A DNA stretch of 64,000 bases from Mariannaea sp. PMI_226. Lineage: Eukaryota > Ascomycota > Sordariomycetes > Hypocreales > Nectriaceae. The notes under the pieces are model-generated. The model had not been told where the DNA came from, did no database searches, and saw nothing but the letters and a program-made list of their open reading frames with translations. The stretch's first letter is position 1; the number at the start of each line of letters is the position of its first letter. Location: contig JANFOG010000011.1 of the NCBI GenBank assembly GCA_024336345.1, positions 372,001 to 436,000 of the forward strand, written 5' to 3'. The position numbers were made by a program, and so were the translations under genes. This document shows positions 49,591 through 61,782 of the stretch, piece after piece.

Positions 49591-50061
49591 GGGAGAGATG
49601 GCAGTGGTGGTGGGGGAGTGTGCTCTCTCCCCCCTGGTGGTCTTGGTTGGCTTTCTTCCCTTAGGCCTGTCTGATCCATGTTTTGTCATTCAGCTCCCTC
49701 TTTCAAGTTGCCTCTTTGGATGAAGTCTTGTGTAACGTGAGCTGGGTAGAGATCGAATGGTAGTCGAGTGGCGACATACCAGGCCCCCGCCCCCCTGCCA
49801 GCCGCGAAGAGGAAAAAAAAACCAAGAAAAAGAAGGAAAAAAGAAAAACTGAAAAAGGACGACAGTGGATGTAGCAAAGTTACCCATTCTGATACTGCTG
49901 TGATGCACGATGGGTATGAGCTTTTTTCTCCGTGGACATCGGGGAAGATGTTCGTGATGGGCAGAATGGGTCCAGGCTGCAGACTAGAAAAGATTGATGT
50001 TCTCTGACATCAAACGAAAGAATAGAGGGACGGCATATAGAAAAGAGGAGCCATAGCGCAG

Positions 50062-50088
50062 AACAACAACAACAACAACAACAACAAC
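50062..50088. repeat. (AAC)9 microsatellite
   Basis: Nine perfect AAC units. A similar (CAA)6-7 tract lies near 52104-52125. Confidence 0.92.
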
Positions 50089-50321
50089 AGTGATTTGGAG
50101 CATTGCCCTGGACTGGACACACTTTGGGACTGTTTGAGACCTAAAAGGAACAAACTGAATCTACCAACACCACTAACAAGGGACCACCACGCGTAGAGTA
50201 TTGTACCAACCCGTGGACACCAACTACCTACCTACATACAGTAGGTGCACCATCTGCATGCAGGAATACTCCGTACGTGCGTAGCCATGCAAATCCCCCA
50301 TACTTATGTCAGAAAGGATGG

Positions 50322-50368
50322 AAAGGGGAAGAGGAGGGGAAGGGGAGGGGAGGGGAGGGGAGGGGGGA
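50322..50368. repeat. GGGGA-type purine repeat
   Basis: Purine-only stretch built of AGGGG units on the plus strand, with potential for quadruplex or triplex structure. Confidence 0.85.
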
Positions 50369-53300
50369 AAAAGCAACAAAGAAACATGCATTTTGCAGCT
50401 GCCGCTGGACGGCACAGACGCAGAATGCAGGTATGCAGGAGTTGGGGTCACATATTGGGCTATAGCAAATCTGTGCAGTCCCAAGGAGAGGTGGGTGAGA
50501 GTGAGAGAGAGAGTGAGTGAGTAAGTGTGTGACCAAGGGCCAATGTGAGTTACAGACGCGCCACACATCGGGAAACTTGAGATCTCCGATTTGTGCGAAT
50601 TTTGCGGGATGCCAGCAAACTGGGAACTGGTTTTTCTTTTTCTTTTTCTTGTCCTTTCTTCTGGATGAAGTTGCAGATGCTGCTGCACCCACACATCCAC
50701 ACATCCGCACACTCATTCCTCATACAAACATGGGTACATACTGCTGTTCTGAAAGACCAGTTGAAGAACTGCGGTCAGCAAGTCTAAGGTACCACAGCAC
50801 TACTCCAACACTACTGTAAACACTACTACTGCGACTGCTGATACAACAATAGCTACTATTACTCACTGTACGACCTTGGGTGGAACCCCGAACTAACCAA
50901 CCACCTCAACAGCAGAAGCAGCAGCAGTAGCAGCAGGACATACTAGGCCCTCCCGCTGAGCCTGTATCCTCTCTATTATCCTTTGGATGTGCACTCCTTT
51001 CCATTCCCGAGACACACTACCACTGGCTTCTCGACGGGCACCGTCTGGCCAGGCCAGAGACCTGTGCGAGATGCCAGCCGTGCTAATTTTGCCTCACAGC
51101 AAGCGGTTACACAATTGAGGATCACTTTCTGCTCACATCTCATCGCTACACCGCCCTTGCTAGTAAAATATGATAACTGATAGACCAACAGAGCGAGACT
51201 GTTTTTTTTGGGGGTTGTTTTTGTTGTTTGGTCAATTTTTTTTCTTTTTCTTTTCTTTTCAAATAGTACTTTATTTCCTTTTTGCTCTAATGTGTCCCTA
51301 CACTGGGTATCCTCTGCGGCATGCTGCTTATCAAGGACCCCCCCCTGCTTTCAGCTCTCGCGGCTTCATACTGAAGTACTTCAGCTATAATCTGTATAGC
51401 ACCGTACAGTACAAAAACGTGCTACGTAACAGTGTAGTACACCAGGCCCTGGTGAAAAGAAACCGAAGCCATGTCACCAATATACTATCGGCACTCTCCA
51501 TGCCCTCAGCTCGCATTCCTCGGCCGAGTCCACTCATCTCATGGAAGACCTTCCCCTGCGCTGCCGAGGTAGTTCACTCCGAAGATCCTAGTCTAGGGCA
51601 TGCGTAGTTAAACCAGGGCCCCTACCCTCGCCTCTCCCCTGGACCTGACCCGGCGTGGCTTGGCCACTCCCCTCCCCCCCGTGCTCTGCTGGCCGGCCGG
51701 CTGAAAAGAAAGGGAAGATCGCTTACTTCCCTGTTGAAATCGATGCTGCCAAGATAGAATTGGATTGGCGATAAAGTAACCTAACCTAGGTCAACTCGTC
51801 CGAACGTTGCAAGGTTAGTTTGTTGGCGTGACGCATTTTCTTGATATGCAAGATGCTAATTAATGCTATAAGTACGAAAAGGCATTGCTCGCCTAAGTAG
51901 TTTTATTCCTGCTATGGATCGATCTTTTTCGTCTACTAATGTATATGTACATACCATTCTCTTTTTATTTTGTTTTTATTTTGTTTTTCTTTTAGTTGCT
52001 GTTACTGTTTCTTAGTTCTCATTATTCTCCGAGTCTTTCTCTTATACAAAGAAAGGAGGGAGTGTGCATGAGAGAAGGAGAAGAAGAAAAAACAAAGCTA
52101 GGAGCAACAACAACAACAACAACAAGAACGGTAACACAAAAAAACATCAACAACAGAAAAAGAGCTTCGTCTTCCCGCTTGCTTCAAGCTACTACTTAAG
52201 TGTACCGTGATACACGAGGATCACGACCCATGGCCACCGAGGCACTAGGGGAACAACATGCCCTGCCTCCGCCCGCTAGCTTGGGCCGAACCCTTCACTC
52301 CCCTGCCCTGCCGCTCGTCTGTTCACCGCGGCAAGCCCTTTTCTGCCAAGTCGTTAATTACAGTGCATGGTGCACAGGGCCAAGTTTTGAGTGTGTGTGA
52401 TGTGAAGAGTGAGTGTGTATGTGCCAGGTCCCCCCCCTCCCTCTCTGCATGCTCCCGTACATCACCTCCTAGTCGCAGCATTCTTGGGCCAACCAAATAC
52501 CCTGTATTGATATAAGTATCTTACCATGCTCCGTCCCCTGCACTTGCTGATTAGTCACCTCTTCCCTCAAAATGCCCCGTTGATCGTTTGGCTCGGGAGG
52601 CTGTTTCGTTTTTGCGGCGCCTATCACGCATTTTTATTTTATTTTATCCCCATGTCCCACCACTGCAAGTCTCGCCAAAATCACCCAAAGCCAACCCCCC
52701 CTCATATGACAGCTGGCTCCTTTTCTAGCTTCCCTTTTTGAGCTGCCCCCTTCTTCCTCCCCATGATAAGTCTGGTTGGTGACATGATTGGCACTTGTAG
52801 AGTAAAAAGGCCTTTCCATTGAAGCTAGTGAAAGGGGGGCATATGCTTTGTTTCTTGTTTTGGTGTACAGACGTGCCGGCACGTTGGTGGTGAATTACTA
52901 CTCCGTAAGCCCGTGTTAGTTAGATAGTATATAAAAGTGAAAAGCCAGTAGACATGCCCTTCAACAGCAAGGGCCCGGCAGTCGTTTGCTTGGCCAAGGG
53001 TACTGCTACTGCTACCCTCCCTCCCCATCCCAACTCGCACGCTGACCACGAAAGCCCTTACATACGTAGTCTACATACTTGGCGCCAACTGGTCGTGACG
53101 TACCGCGTCCCAACCTGGCGGATGCGCAGCAAGAGAAGCCTGCCCCCTTTGTTCTAGAACCTGCAATGCTACCTTGCGCCACCACTCTCAGGTAAGCCCA
53201 GGAAGGGGGGGGAGATGTCCCGTTTGGAACCTGACGAGCAAATCGTCGCACTGCAAGTTACCTGTCTAGTACATAGCCCACCCACCCGTATCGGAGGCTG

Positions 53301-54694
53301 GTCCTGGTCGTTTTATTTTTCCTGTTCCCACTGTGGGGGAGGGGGATGAGCATCGAGGGGGATCTTTGATCAACAGTCGGGGAACAGGGCTCGAGAAAGA
53401 ACAGCAGACACTTGGTGATATGACTGATGAGTTCATAGTACAGGGTTCATGACTACGGCACGCACTCGGGACGTAAAAGCAGTCCTCCTCTCAGTAGAGC
53501 AGCAAGAAAGAGGGTGATACTGCTTGTGATGTAACTGGGGGGGGGACATTTTGTAAGAATGTGTCCATAAGAGTCAACGATCAACAAGATACTGCGACAA
53601 TGTCAGCAGCCATTGACTAGGTCGTTGCTGTTATCCACAGAAAAGAGAGAGAGACAAGAGAAGGTAGAACACCTCTTCACTGGAGGGCTGGGTTGTATCG
53701 ACACACGAAGTTGGAGTTCCCTATACCGACCCGGTACTTGCTGACGGTCTCCCGGTTTGCGGGGCAATGAAATCGCGATTGTTGGTTTCACATCGGGTCG
53801 TCAACTTCACGGCACAGGGCTGTGAGACCCGAACGAGATCCTTTTTTGTTGTGCTTCATTTGTTGACACCATCTCCTCGACCGAGATCTGCCTAGATCCC
53901 CACCGTTTCTTCTTTTTATTATTATTTTTATTTATTTGTCTTTCTCTTTTCTTTTTCTTATCTTCCCCTTTTGGCAACTCAAGCTCTGACTCCCAGCGAA
54001 GGAGAAAGGAGGGGAGCGGAGAGGGGAAGGGGGGTCTATCGCGGGGAGCCGGACACATGCGCGCAACTCGGCGAGCTCCCCCCCCCTCCTCCCCCTCCCC
54101 TTCTGACGCTGCGCGGCGGGCGGCAGAAGCTTCCGGGGATCAGTTTGATGAATGGCCTACCGCTGATGTGAAACATACAGCCCAGGAAGTAGGACGTTGT
54201 CGGCACGGGCCAGGTCTTTCTGTGTTGTGGTCTGTATGGGGAGGGAACCGAAGGAAGAGGGGAAGGGGGGTCGAGTGACAGGAACCGCTTGAGAAAGCAT
54301 CATGGTCCGGAATTAATGAAAGTGATCCAACTCTTTTTTCACGCCCAGATTGACGTGGTGATCTTGGCATGACTCAAAACGAAATCTTTGCCCTCATTCT
54401 CTGAAAAGGGGAGAGAAGGGGGGGCGGGGGATTATAACAAGGACCAGGGGTTTCGAGATTTTGTCACTTCCTGTAACCAAACATCGTAGATCGTGGGAAA
54501 TCTATGATGCAAAATATTTTTTCCAGCTTTCTGAAAGATGGGAAAGAATCAGCTTTGCCATCAGGCAACACATCCCAGGACAATGCCATCTGGACTACTA
54601 CGCAGGCACATGGGCGTACTTGGCTGCAAGCCACCTGCAAGGAGGGGAGGGATAGATAGATACAGTACGTTGTAAGTGTTTTTGTTCCAATCCT

Positions 54695-54829
54695 TCACCA
54701 CCACCACCACCACCACCTGGCAAGTCTTGCTACTCCTATGATAAAGCTGCCCCTCCCCTTACCTCCGTGATAAGTAAATGCATGTGCGTGTGCGTGTGCG
54801 TGTGTGCGTACGTGTACGTGTACATGTAA
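54695..54829. repeat. (CAC)7 and a GTGTGC/GTAC-rich stretch
   Basis: (CAC)7 lies at 54695-54717. At 54783-54829 an imperfect alternating purine-pyrimidine run (GTGTGC, GTACGT) could adopt Z-DNA. Confidence 0.8.
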
Positions 54830-55326
54830 TATGTGCGAGTGTTCATTCAGCTCCAGTTGATAATATCTGTCCCAGTAGTTATCTCCATCTCTTGCCACTA
54901 CGGTACATAATGCGGCCCTAATCCAACATTGTGTGCTTTTGTAGACTTCCTACCTTTCGTCTTGACCGACAATTGACAGTGATACACAAAAAGCACGCCG
55001 GCGGCAACGCAAACCCGGTTCTAGGCTCGTATAGCTCATACAGGCAGCTTTTGTTTCCGAGACCATGGCCGTACATACGACCAACTGTGTTGGCACCCAC
55101 TTGTTGTCAACAGAAAAAAAAAGAAAAAGAAAACAAAAACAACCGAAAAAGAAACATGTGTACCAGTATTCACAACAATAACAACAATAACAAAGGCATT
55201 GTTCATGGGAGAAGTTGTCTCCATCTTCACACGGAGAGAAAAGGATGAGATACGAAAATGATATACCCTACCTCTCTGATATCTGTACCCTTCTTACACC
55301 CCATCTCATCCATACATCATTCATAC

Positions 55327-55395
55327 CGTTCAGCCAGCCAGCCAGTCAGTCAGTTAGTCAGTCAGTCAGTTAGCCAACCAGCCAGTCAGTCAGTG
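55327..55395. repeat. CAGC/CAGT tetranucleotide repeat
   Basis: Imperfect array of CAGC, CAGT and TAGT units over ~70 bp. Confidence 0.85.
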
Positions 55396-55637
55396 GCGAG
55401 CGAGCACAACCCACACATTTGTTCAACGAACCACCCAATGTCTTTCGGTGATTTTCCTTTCCTTTCTTTTTTGACACCGATGGACGTACCAGACCGAAAC
55501 TTGCGCCATCGCGGCGAAAAAGGACCATCCCATGAAGGCTGAGGCAGACCAACAACAAGAAAAGAAGAAGAAAAAAGAAAAAAAGATAGACAAAAGAAAA
55601 TATATCGAACTAAAAAAAGCTAAGCCAATATCAACCA

Positions 55638-55660
55638 CCCCCCCCCCCCCCCCCCCCCCC
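55638..55660. repeat. Poly-C tract (23 nt)
   Basis: Uninterrupted C run on the plus strand, 8.3 kb from the poly-G tract at 47.3 kb. Confidence 0.93.
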
Positions 55661-56524
55661 TCAAAAAAACATAACCTAGGAATAATAACTCAAGGAAGGG
55701 AAAAAAATGACAAGTGATGGGTACCCGAACAGCACCGTACAGTACCAGCACCACCCGCACCACCAGCCAAAAAGAGGGGACAAGATCTTCGCCCGTACGG
55801 CCCCTAGTTTGTGATGTATGGTTGTCCGTCACTGGTAAAACTGCAGAAATCGTACGACTTTGATACTAGCGGTTGAAGGGGCTATGTAATGAAAATGCAA
55901 ATCATGTAGGGGGAGGTGGCCAGAAAGGAAAACAAAAAAAAAAAAAGAGCCCCGATCTCCTCCCCATCTTGTACTAACCACCAACAGAGAAGACGAATAG
56001 TGACAAGAAGAAAGAGGGGAGTGAGAGAAGAAGCGGTCGGCCAAGATGAGGGCGTCATCACACGTCACAAAACTGAATCTTGACATGTAGCAAGAGGTGA
56101 AGTCATGATACTGTACTCTATACCTGGAAACGCGAGATAACACAACCACTAGGGGCTGGGATAATGGGTGCGAGGTTCAATAGTTGGGATATCTAGCAAA
56201 ATATGCATCGATGTGCCACTAAAATCATGGATAATTAATTATAGACGTCTATGCTGACCTTCAGATGCGATATTGTGCTACAACATCAGTATCAAGAAAG
56301 CTATCCTCACCATTATCAACAACATATGCCTATCCTCCTCTATGTGAAATTTCCGGACTTACATGGCTGAGTTATGTAGTCATGACGGAAATTTTTTTTA
56401 AATGGGCAGAAAAAAAATTGGTATAAAATCTTGTAGTCATATGCATCAATGTGTCATCGTCCTCCGGACTTGACGTAGTCGCCTCATACGTGCTGATCCT
56501 GATCCTCTCATAATTTACCATGTA

Positions 56525-59500
56525 TCATGCGTTGAGAAGGGTGGCGTTGCCGTTGGTGCCGTTGAGCTCTAACTCAGCGACTTGCTCACTCAAGTCACCA
56601 TTCGGCGGCTCAATGGGCGACCGTTCGGCGTTTGTGAGCCCCTTTCTAATTGCCAAAACACTGTCCACAATGACAGCGTCAATGCCTTGTTTGACTTGGC
56701 GCTGTTGCTTGTGTTAGTTGCCTCCCAACTTCTAAGTCAAAGTGGAATATGGGTCATTCTTGAAACTCACCTGCACCATAATCGGGTCATTGTTGAGTAT
56801 GCCGTAGCTGACACAAACCAGCCCGTTCTCTTTGACCACCTTGACAAGCCGTGGACTGTTGATGAACGGCTCTGCAGCCGACACGATGCCTAGCAAGTTC
56901 CACCGGCTCGCGAATCGAATGGCTTCTTGCAGAGATGATGCTCGGACGTCGCACACTTCAGAGCATCCTGCATCAGTCAGAAAGAGAATAGGGATCGAAG
57001 GCTGCTTGAAGCTGAGGCAGAGACAAATGTCGGGGTTGAACGAGCTGAAGATGATGTGTCGATCGCCTGCCAAATCATAAACCTTGGAAAGAACTGTATC
57101 ACAGAATGAGTTCAACTCCACCGCGTACGTGTCCATCTCGTGTTCCTCGCTCTCATGAAGCATAGGATACTTCATCTCAATATTGAATCCAATGTGCTCA
57201 GGAAGTTTGCGGAACAAATCCTCTAGGGTAGCAAAGGGCGCCTGGATGAAGTTGCCACGAGAGTTGGCCTTGAAACCCTGAGACTTGAAGTCCCTGGTGT
57301 GCTTCATGCGTTCCTCCATCTCAGCCTGTCCACTTCCAGCAAAGCCCATTGATTGAGAACGTTTTGGTGTAAAGCTGTTACTACGTGACCGGCCAAATTG
57401 TTCGCCTGCAACCGGAGGCCTCGAGGCGGTTTTTCTGTCTTGGCGGCGAGAGTCGGGGTTGATGTGCAAGAACTGTTCCAGTGTCAAAGTGTGAACAGGG
57501 GCGTCAATTCCTGTCTCGCTGACGAGAAAGTCATGGTAGATGACGGGAACGTGGTCTTTGGTCAACTGGACATCGAACTCGACGTATTGAGCACCCAAAT
57601 TAGCAGCCGCGATGAAGGATGGGAGAGTGTTCTCGCCAAGCTGGAGAGATCTATTGGATGCAACGTTTTTCCCCAGACCACGGTGACCAATGACCATGGT
57701 AGATTCCATCTTCTTCCAGTATGTCTGTGTGGAAGTGATTCCCATGTTTGGGTGATCGAAAGGTGTGATGACCAAGAAGTTGAAGTTTACAGTTCCAATA
57801 ACGTCAAGGTTACTTGACAAAATCGGGACGCAGACATCTCCTTGTAGATTCATTCGGCGGGAACCTAGGGTAGGCCTAACTGATGATAGGAGAGCTACAC
57901 CACGCCCAATCTTGTTCTTTTCAGAGCCGGAATAGGTTGGCACAATGTCAAAAAGGAGCTTCACTTTACTGGCGTCGCTTGTGTTGAACACAACAGGCTC
58001 AGTAGCAATGTTTTCGTGAACAGGGAGATCGATTACAGTAGGCTCTCCCTGGGCGCCCTGTGCTGTTATGACAATGGAAAGTGCAGTATCAAGTTGTGTG
58101 GTGTGTGCCTCGGTGAGCGGCACCTTTTCCAAGTGAACGGGTTCAAGATTTTTTCGCATATCCATAGAACCCAGTGAAACGAGCACCAGACTGTCGTCTG
58201 TCAAATATCGATGACCGAAACTCTTGACGAGGTCAGCCGTACGATGCGTTCCATTCGATCCGTTAGACCGACGGCCCTCGATGGATGAGCTCTCCGAGTG
58301 ACCAGTCTGTATTGTCTCGACTGGCTTGATTTTGGGCGACTCCTCGTCCTCCACATTTGACTGGGTTGCGAGTAGGTCCGCGATATCCATATATCCTCTC
58401 AGAGCTGCATGCTCCTTGGCGGTCCAGCCAGAAGAGTCTAGGCGAGATACATCCGCACCGGCATCGACTAGAAGCCGCGCCACGTTGAGTTTGCCATCAA
58501 CAGCAGCGACGTGGAGAGGAGTCCAAGCATAAGTGTTCTCAACAATATTCAAATCGGCCTTCTGATCTTCGGTACCTTTCAGTATAACTTGAGCACACTC
58601 ATCATGGCCAAAACGGGCGGCAACGTGTAGGGCGGTTTCATTTGACTCGTCCCTCCAATTAATGTTGACACCCGCATCCACAAGCAACTGCACGATAATA
58701 CTGTAGTTACACTTGGTGGCAAGAATAAGAACAGCACCAGACGTTGAGACGGCCTTGCGGATTTCTGCCTTGGCTTCACTGCACCCTTCCCAGTTCTCAC
58801 CTTTCAGGATAGCTTGGGTTGTCAAAGGGTGACCGCCGACGACGGCAAGATGTAGCGGCGAGAACCCATCATTGTCCTGCCATGCGGGTATGTCAATTCC
58901 ATCCTTGACATGGAACTGACCCCATTCCTGCATCTTGGACATGATGATCTGGCAAACGACAACGAATCCAAATTGAGCTGCGTAATGAAGGGGTAAGCGG
59001 CCGAGGGAGTCCCGGCTTTTGAGTGCAAGACGCTGTTCAGGGTGAAGCTGATCCAGCAAGTATATGAAGAGCTGCACAACTTCGTCATCGTTGCCCAAAA
59101 GTTTTGACTCCATAGTGTTGAGAGCTTTAGGCGGAATCGACGTTGAGACTGCCGGCTGTAGGTGCTTATTTGTAAACTCTGAACTAGCAGACACTGAAGA
59201 GTTTGTCGAGTCTGGCTCTTCCGGCGCTGACTTGGTGCGGCCAATGTGAATCACCAGCCGGTGGATGCAGTTTCTCCCGTTGATGTCATCAGACTCATCC
59301 AGTGATTTGATATTGCCGAGAAGGAATGCAATGCACGCTTTTGAACGCGCAGCGATCGATCTCTGCAGTAAGTTCAAGAGAAGAATTTGCGAGCCATCCT
59401 CAGCACCAAGTACGCTTTCATTGAGACCTTTACTTAGCGATACCACATCATCATTGCGAACGGCCTGGTCGAGCTGGTCGAGCACTGCCTGTGAGAGGTT

Positions 59501-60217
59501 GAGCATAGCCTTGGTGGACGCTCGTCCAAGAGAACGTGTTGAGTGATCAGACCTGGCATCATCGAAGTTCTGCGAGTCTGTAAGACCAGACAACCACTTG
59601 TTGATCTCAACTAGTAATCTGGCTGTGTTAGCCTCCTTGGCAAACGGCTTGGGGTCAACCTTGGTGGTAATGTATCTATGCTGAGTGACAATGTTGGGCA
59701 CTTTTTTGTCGAGCTTTTTGGTAATCTTGACGAATCCTCTGCGGTTAATTTCACCAAACCATTGCAGGTTTCGTAGCTGACTTCTCAGCTCAAGAAGAGC
59801 GCCCATAACTTCCTCCACCTCATCCTGGTCAAGAGTGGCGACGGCATCGGGAGATCGGCCATAGCGATTGTAGAGCAAGTTGAGCCGGCGACAGGCATCG
59901 GCGAGCTTCTTGTTGTAGAAGGAGTCGACATCCTCGAGATTCCGGTCAAGTGCGAAAAAGAATTCTGCATGGGGAGTTAGGGGACAGGCTCAGGGCCCGA
60001 CGGAGAGTCGAGGAAGCCGCCCACCTGCAGTATCCACCTGTTCACCGTTCCTTGCCTTCTCAGCGGCAGCCTTGACGAGTTTCTTGAGGCCCTTGTAGTT
60101 GATATACGAGGCCGCCCACTCGGGGACCTGGTTCCGTGGTAGGCTGAATACAATCTCAGTACTATGTCAAGAGCAATGGGAGCTGGGTCCCGCAACCTAC
60201 TTTCTGCCAAACTTCAT
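56525..60217 (-). CDS. GDE1: SPX-ankyrin-GDPD glycerophosphodiesterase (GDE1-like), 4 exons, ~1170 aa
   Basis: Exons 60217-60201, 60143-60025, 59964-56771 and 56707-56525 join in frame to about 1170 residues. The N-terminus MKFGRNLPRNQVPEWAASYI is a classic SPX domain (to ~165), which senses inositol pyrophosphates. Ankyrin repeats follow at ~265-585 (GRLPLHYAAQFG, GFSPLHLAVVGG, ETALHVAARFGHDECAQVIL, TPLHVAAVDGKLNVARLLVD). The C-terminal glycerophosphodiester phosphodiesterase domain (~800-1130) keeps the catalytic elements: GHRGLGKN (~805), ENTLPSF, EFDVQLTKD and VIYHDF, ending with GIDAVIVDSVLAIRKGL in the last exon. Retained catalytic residues favour an active Gde1-type enzyme, which hydrolyses glycerophosphocholine in phosphate scavenging. 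The relative Pho81/NUC-2 has the same layout but a mainly regulatory role, so that alternative remains. Exon 1 is only 17 nt. A CACGTG lies ~0.6 kb upstream. Confidence 0.92.
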
Positions 60218-60637
60218 GGCCGCGATAAGACAAATTGCTGATTGAGAGGAGACGTCCTAAGCTGGGTGAGAGAGAAGAGAAAGGAATATTGTAACCTGAT
60301 GAAGCAGGTGAGTGGGGAGTGGGAAAGTGGTATCCTCAGAAACCCAGAGTTTGATGGACGTCGAAAAGTATTTGGGTCTAGATAAAGAGATGAGGATGAT
60401 AGCAGGCGATTGACGAGTGAAAGAGACGGACAATGCCGATGCAAGTAATATGAGACGTCTCGAGTTTTCCAAAACCGACTCGTTCAGAAAAAAAAAAAAA
60501 CCCCTCGCCGTAATCTCTATTCAAGGCGCAGATAAAGGGAAAAAGAATGATTCTCTTGACGTTGGATATGGTGGTGGTCACAATCAAGAGCAGGCGGGAG
60601 GGTCAATGGAGGATGAATCGGCTAGGAAGAAGAGATC
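60218..60637 (-). promoter_or_regulatory. ATG-free 5' leader of the SPX-GDPD gene
   Basis: No ATG occurs on the minus strand from 60218 to 60637 (420 nt), whereas the plus strand has many. The first ATG downstream on the minus strand is the SPX start at 60217, which supports that start and suggests a leader of up to 0.4 kb. Confidence 0.55.
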
Positions 60638-60822
60638 CATGAAGACGGTGGTAGGAGAGAATTGAGGAGATGATATGAAGACAAGTGAAGAATCGGAAAG
60701 AATGCTTGGAGGGCGGCTAAGAGCAATTGAGTGCAGAGTTTTGACGGGGAAACGAAAAGAAGCGGCCAGTAATGCCGACAATGTATTTCTTTGTTGGTGG
60801 ATGTTGAGGGCGGCGATGCCTG

Positions 60823-60828
60823 CACGTG
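60823..60828. promoter_or_regulatory. Possible Pho4/NUC-1 site (GCACGTGG)
   Basis: CACGTG in the context GCACGTGG, the form preferred by the yeast phosphate regulator Pho4. Its Neurospora counterpart NUC-1 also binds CACGTG. It lies ~606 bp upstream of the SPX-GDPD ATG. A six-base site occurs often by chance, so this is suggestive only. Confidence 0.35.
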
Positions 60829-61730
60829 GATAATGGGGGTGTAGCTAGTTGAGATAATCTGCGACAGACCCGTCGTTCTCCGGATACCTGCCCTGATCTG
60901 CACTGGAGAAGGCGTTTTGTTAGGGCACTGGCGCACTCAACTGGGAACACAGACATCCGCCACATCACAGCGCAGTAAAAGCACTGTTGAGACCACCTCC
61001 AGTAGGTCATGAACAGCCCTGGAGAGGGGCAGAGGTACCTGTACGTACGTAAGGTACGGGTACATTTGCTGACCACAGGTGTCATGAGGTGCGCTGCCAA
61101 CCTGCTGCCAACCTGCTGCTTCTCCCGCAAGAGCCGCCAATTAATGAGGGCTGAGGAGGGGGTGTTTCTCTATCCGCCCCTCGCCGGGCCGACCATTTCT
61201 GGCCTGGCACTGGCCATCGTGGACCCCTTGGACCTCGTGACTGGTCAGAAATGTGCGTTGTATCCGCTTGATGAATGCATTGCGAACTCCAAGAATGGGG
61301 TTATTACGTCGTAGTCCAGTTGCTCGATGCGCCTGTTCAGTTGATGATTCAATAGAATTTAGGTACTGTACACGGGTACACACGGGTACTTACTTTTCTT
61401 TTCTTTTCACTTATATATCTCTTTTACAATTTAAGGTGTGTTGGAATTTGGGCCTAAAATAATCTCTCTCGTGGCCTGTTCTATTGCAGTCCATACATCA
61501 TCGCACTCAATATCGACTTCTTCGGTTCAACCTGCCTGTCAGCGTTTCCCCCACATTCTGGCCTGGGAGAGGAACAGGAGGGAGATAGGGCTAAGTTTGA
61601 GGAGGGGGGAGGTGGGGAAAAACCTAGTCATTGTAGATTACAGATTCGATATTTGATAGAATTACGGCGTATGATTACCTCCATATTACACATGACCTCA
61701 CTGAGTTAAGTCCTGCAACTGGAATTGTAA

Positions 61731-61782
61731 TCGTGGCTTGATCATGGCTTGATCATGGCTTGATCATGGCTTGATCTTGGGA
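61731..61782. repeat. 11-bp tandem repeat (TCATGGCTTGA)
   Basis: Four adjoining 11-bp units, the first with one change (TCGTGGCTTGA), then a degenerate fifth. Each junction creates the palindrome TGATCA. Confidence 0.88.

Larger units (their letters stand above)
37201..56524. other. Gene-poor region of ~19 kb
   Basis: No gene is supported between the C2H2 leader and the 3' end of the SPX-GDPD gene. Open frames are short (under ~180 codons), mostly without ATG, and lie in low-complexity or antisense settings. I see no tRNA, 5S rRNA, transposase or reverse-transcriptase motif, and no strongly AT-rich block of the kind left by repeat-induced point mutation. From ~46 kb on, microsatellites and homopolymers are dense and GA-rich tracts recur on the plus strand. 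It could be long-range upstream DNA of the C2H2 gene, non-coding transcripts, or decayed sequence. Confidence 0.55.

Noticed and set aside
55060..55110. ACATACGACCA string resembling the start of 5S rRNA
   Set aside because: The match stops after about 11 bases; the internal promoter and the rest of a 5S gene are absent.
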